In this document: positions 63,469-64,000 of the stretch, in pieces | Layout of the letters: each line of letters begins with the position of its first letter | How positions within the stretch are numbered: the first letter of the stretch is position 1 | From: Trabulsiella odontotermitis | GTDB taxonomy: Bacteria; Pseudomonadota; Gammaproteobacteria; Enterobacterales; Enterobacteriaceae | Length of the DNA: 64,000 nucleotides | Reading direction: 5' to 3' | NCBI RefSeq assembly: GCF_001297775.1 | Contig: NZ_LIFX01000004.1 | Coordinates: 62,001 to 126,000 of the forward strand | Translations under genes and position numbers: made by a program | The notes under the pieces: model-generated | What the model saw: the letters and a program-made list of their open reading frames with translations, nothing else | Database searches by the model: none | Told to the model about the DNA's origin: nothing

Positions 63469-64000
63469 ATGAAGAAAATGTTACGTTTTGTCCTGTTATT
63501 GCTGGTGGTGCTGGGTATTGCCGCGGGCGTTGGGATGTGGAAAGTCCGCCAGCTCGCGGACAGCAAATTGCTTATCAAAGAAGAGACCATTTTCACGCTG
63601 AAAGCTGGCACCGGGCGCAAAGTGCTGGGCGATCAACTGTATGCGGATAAGATCATTAACCGCCCGCGCGTGTTCCAGTGGCTGCTGCGCGTTGAGCCTG
63701 ATCTCTCCCATTTTAAAGCGGGCACCTACCGGCTCACCCCGCAGATGACCGTGCGCGAGATGCTGATGCTGCTGGAAAGCGGTAAAGAAGCACAGTTCCC
63801 GCTGCGGTTTGTGGAAGGGATGCGGCTCAGCGATTACCTGAAACAACTACGTGACGCGCCTTACATCAAACATACGCTGAAAGACGATGCGTACGCGACC
63901 GTCGCGAAGGCACTGGAACTGGAACATCCCGACTGGGTGGAAGGCTGGTTCTGGCCGGATACCTGGATGTACACCGCCAACACCACGGATATTGCGATCC
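63469..64000 (+). CDS. mltG: MltG (YceG), membrane lytic transglycosylase, N-terminal part
   Basis: Runs off the right edge with about 177 of roughly 340 residues present. One N-terminal membrane helix ([19 protein letters not shown]), then a LysM-like segment and the start of the YceG catalytic domain ([24 protein letters not shown]). The catalytic Glu lies beyond the window. It cuts nascent glycan strands and sets their length. Start is 2 bp after pabC. Confidence 0.95.
   Translation, partial: MKKMLRFVLLLLVVLGIAAGVGMWKVRQLADSKLLIKEETIFTLKAGTGRKVLGDQLYADKIINRPRVFQWLLRVEPDLSHFKAGTYRLTPQMTVREMLMLLESGKEAQFPLRFVEGMRLSDYLKQLRDAPYIKHTLKDDAYATVAKALELEHPDWVEGWFWPDTWMYTANTTDIAI

Overview
The window is a chromosomal segment from an enteric bacterium (Enterobacteriaceae, close to Escherichia, Salmonella, Citrobacter and Enterobacter). 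Nearly every gene is a close match in sequence, length and order to the E. coli K-12 stretch that runs from efeUOB to mltG/yceG. The genus cannot be fixed from the sequence alone. I identify 66 protein-coding genes (the first and last cut by the window edges) and two tRNA genes. Everything here comes from reading the sequence and from memory of the families; no database search was run.

Region by region. 1-3.95 kb: end of efeU, efeO, efeB (ferrous iron uptake) and phoH. 3.95-6.82 kb: a minus-strand operon of an exported alpha/beta hydrolase, an OmpR-type response regulator and a heavy-metal-type sensor kinase; E. coli K-12 has pga genes in this interval. 7.0-9.9 kb: two complete, identical tRNA-Ser(GGA) genes bracketing a divergent pirin/LysR pair and three tandem copies of a 114-115 bp palindrome-rich repeat that contains pieces of the tRNA 3' end. 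10.2-13.1 kb: ghrA, ycdX, ycdY, ycdZ. 13.1-18.1 kb: the curli locus (csgDEFG and csgBAC, divergent) and ymdA. 18.1-23.6 kb: opgC, opgG, opgH (osmoregulated periplasmic glucans). 23.6-35.3 kb: msyB, mdtG, lpxL, trhO, solA, bssS, dinI, pyrC, yceB, mdtH, rimJ, yceH, yceM. 35.4-48.5 kb: murJ and then the complete flg cluster (flgNMA on minus, flgBCDEFGHIJ and flgKL on plus). 48.5-50.8 kb: an MFS transporter and a divergent LysR regulator inserted between flgL and rne. 50.8-56.2 kb: rne, rluC, yceF. 56.3-64 kb: yceD, rpmF, plsX, fabH, fabD, fabG, acpP, fabF, pabC and the start of mltG, i.e. the ribosome/phospholipid/fatty-acid cluster.

Compared with K-12 as I remember it, several genes are missing at otherwise intact junctions: ymdB-clsC (between ymdA and opgC), yceK (between opgH and msyB), yceI-yceJ-yceO (between trhO and solA) and grxB (between yceB and mdtH). 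Recognisable regulatory sites include a LexA box at dinI, a PurR operator and a start-site-switch leader at pyrC, two sigma-28 promoters (flgM, flgKL), an FlhDC-type box at flgAB, a CsgD box at csgB, a CRP-type site at ycdZ and two stringent-type tRNA promoters. The most unusual part is the tRNA-Ser repeat islet at 6.95-9.9 kb. The rest of the window is core genome; I see no CRISPR array, prophage or insertion sequence.
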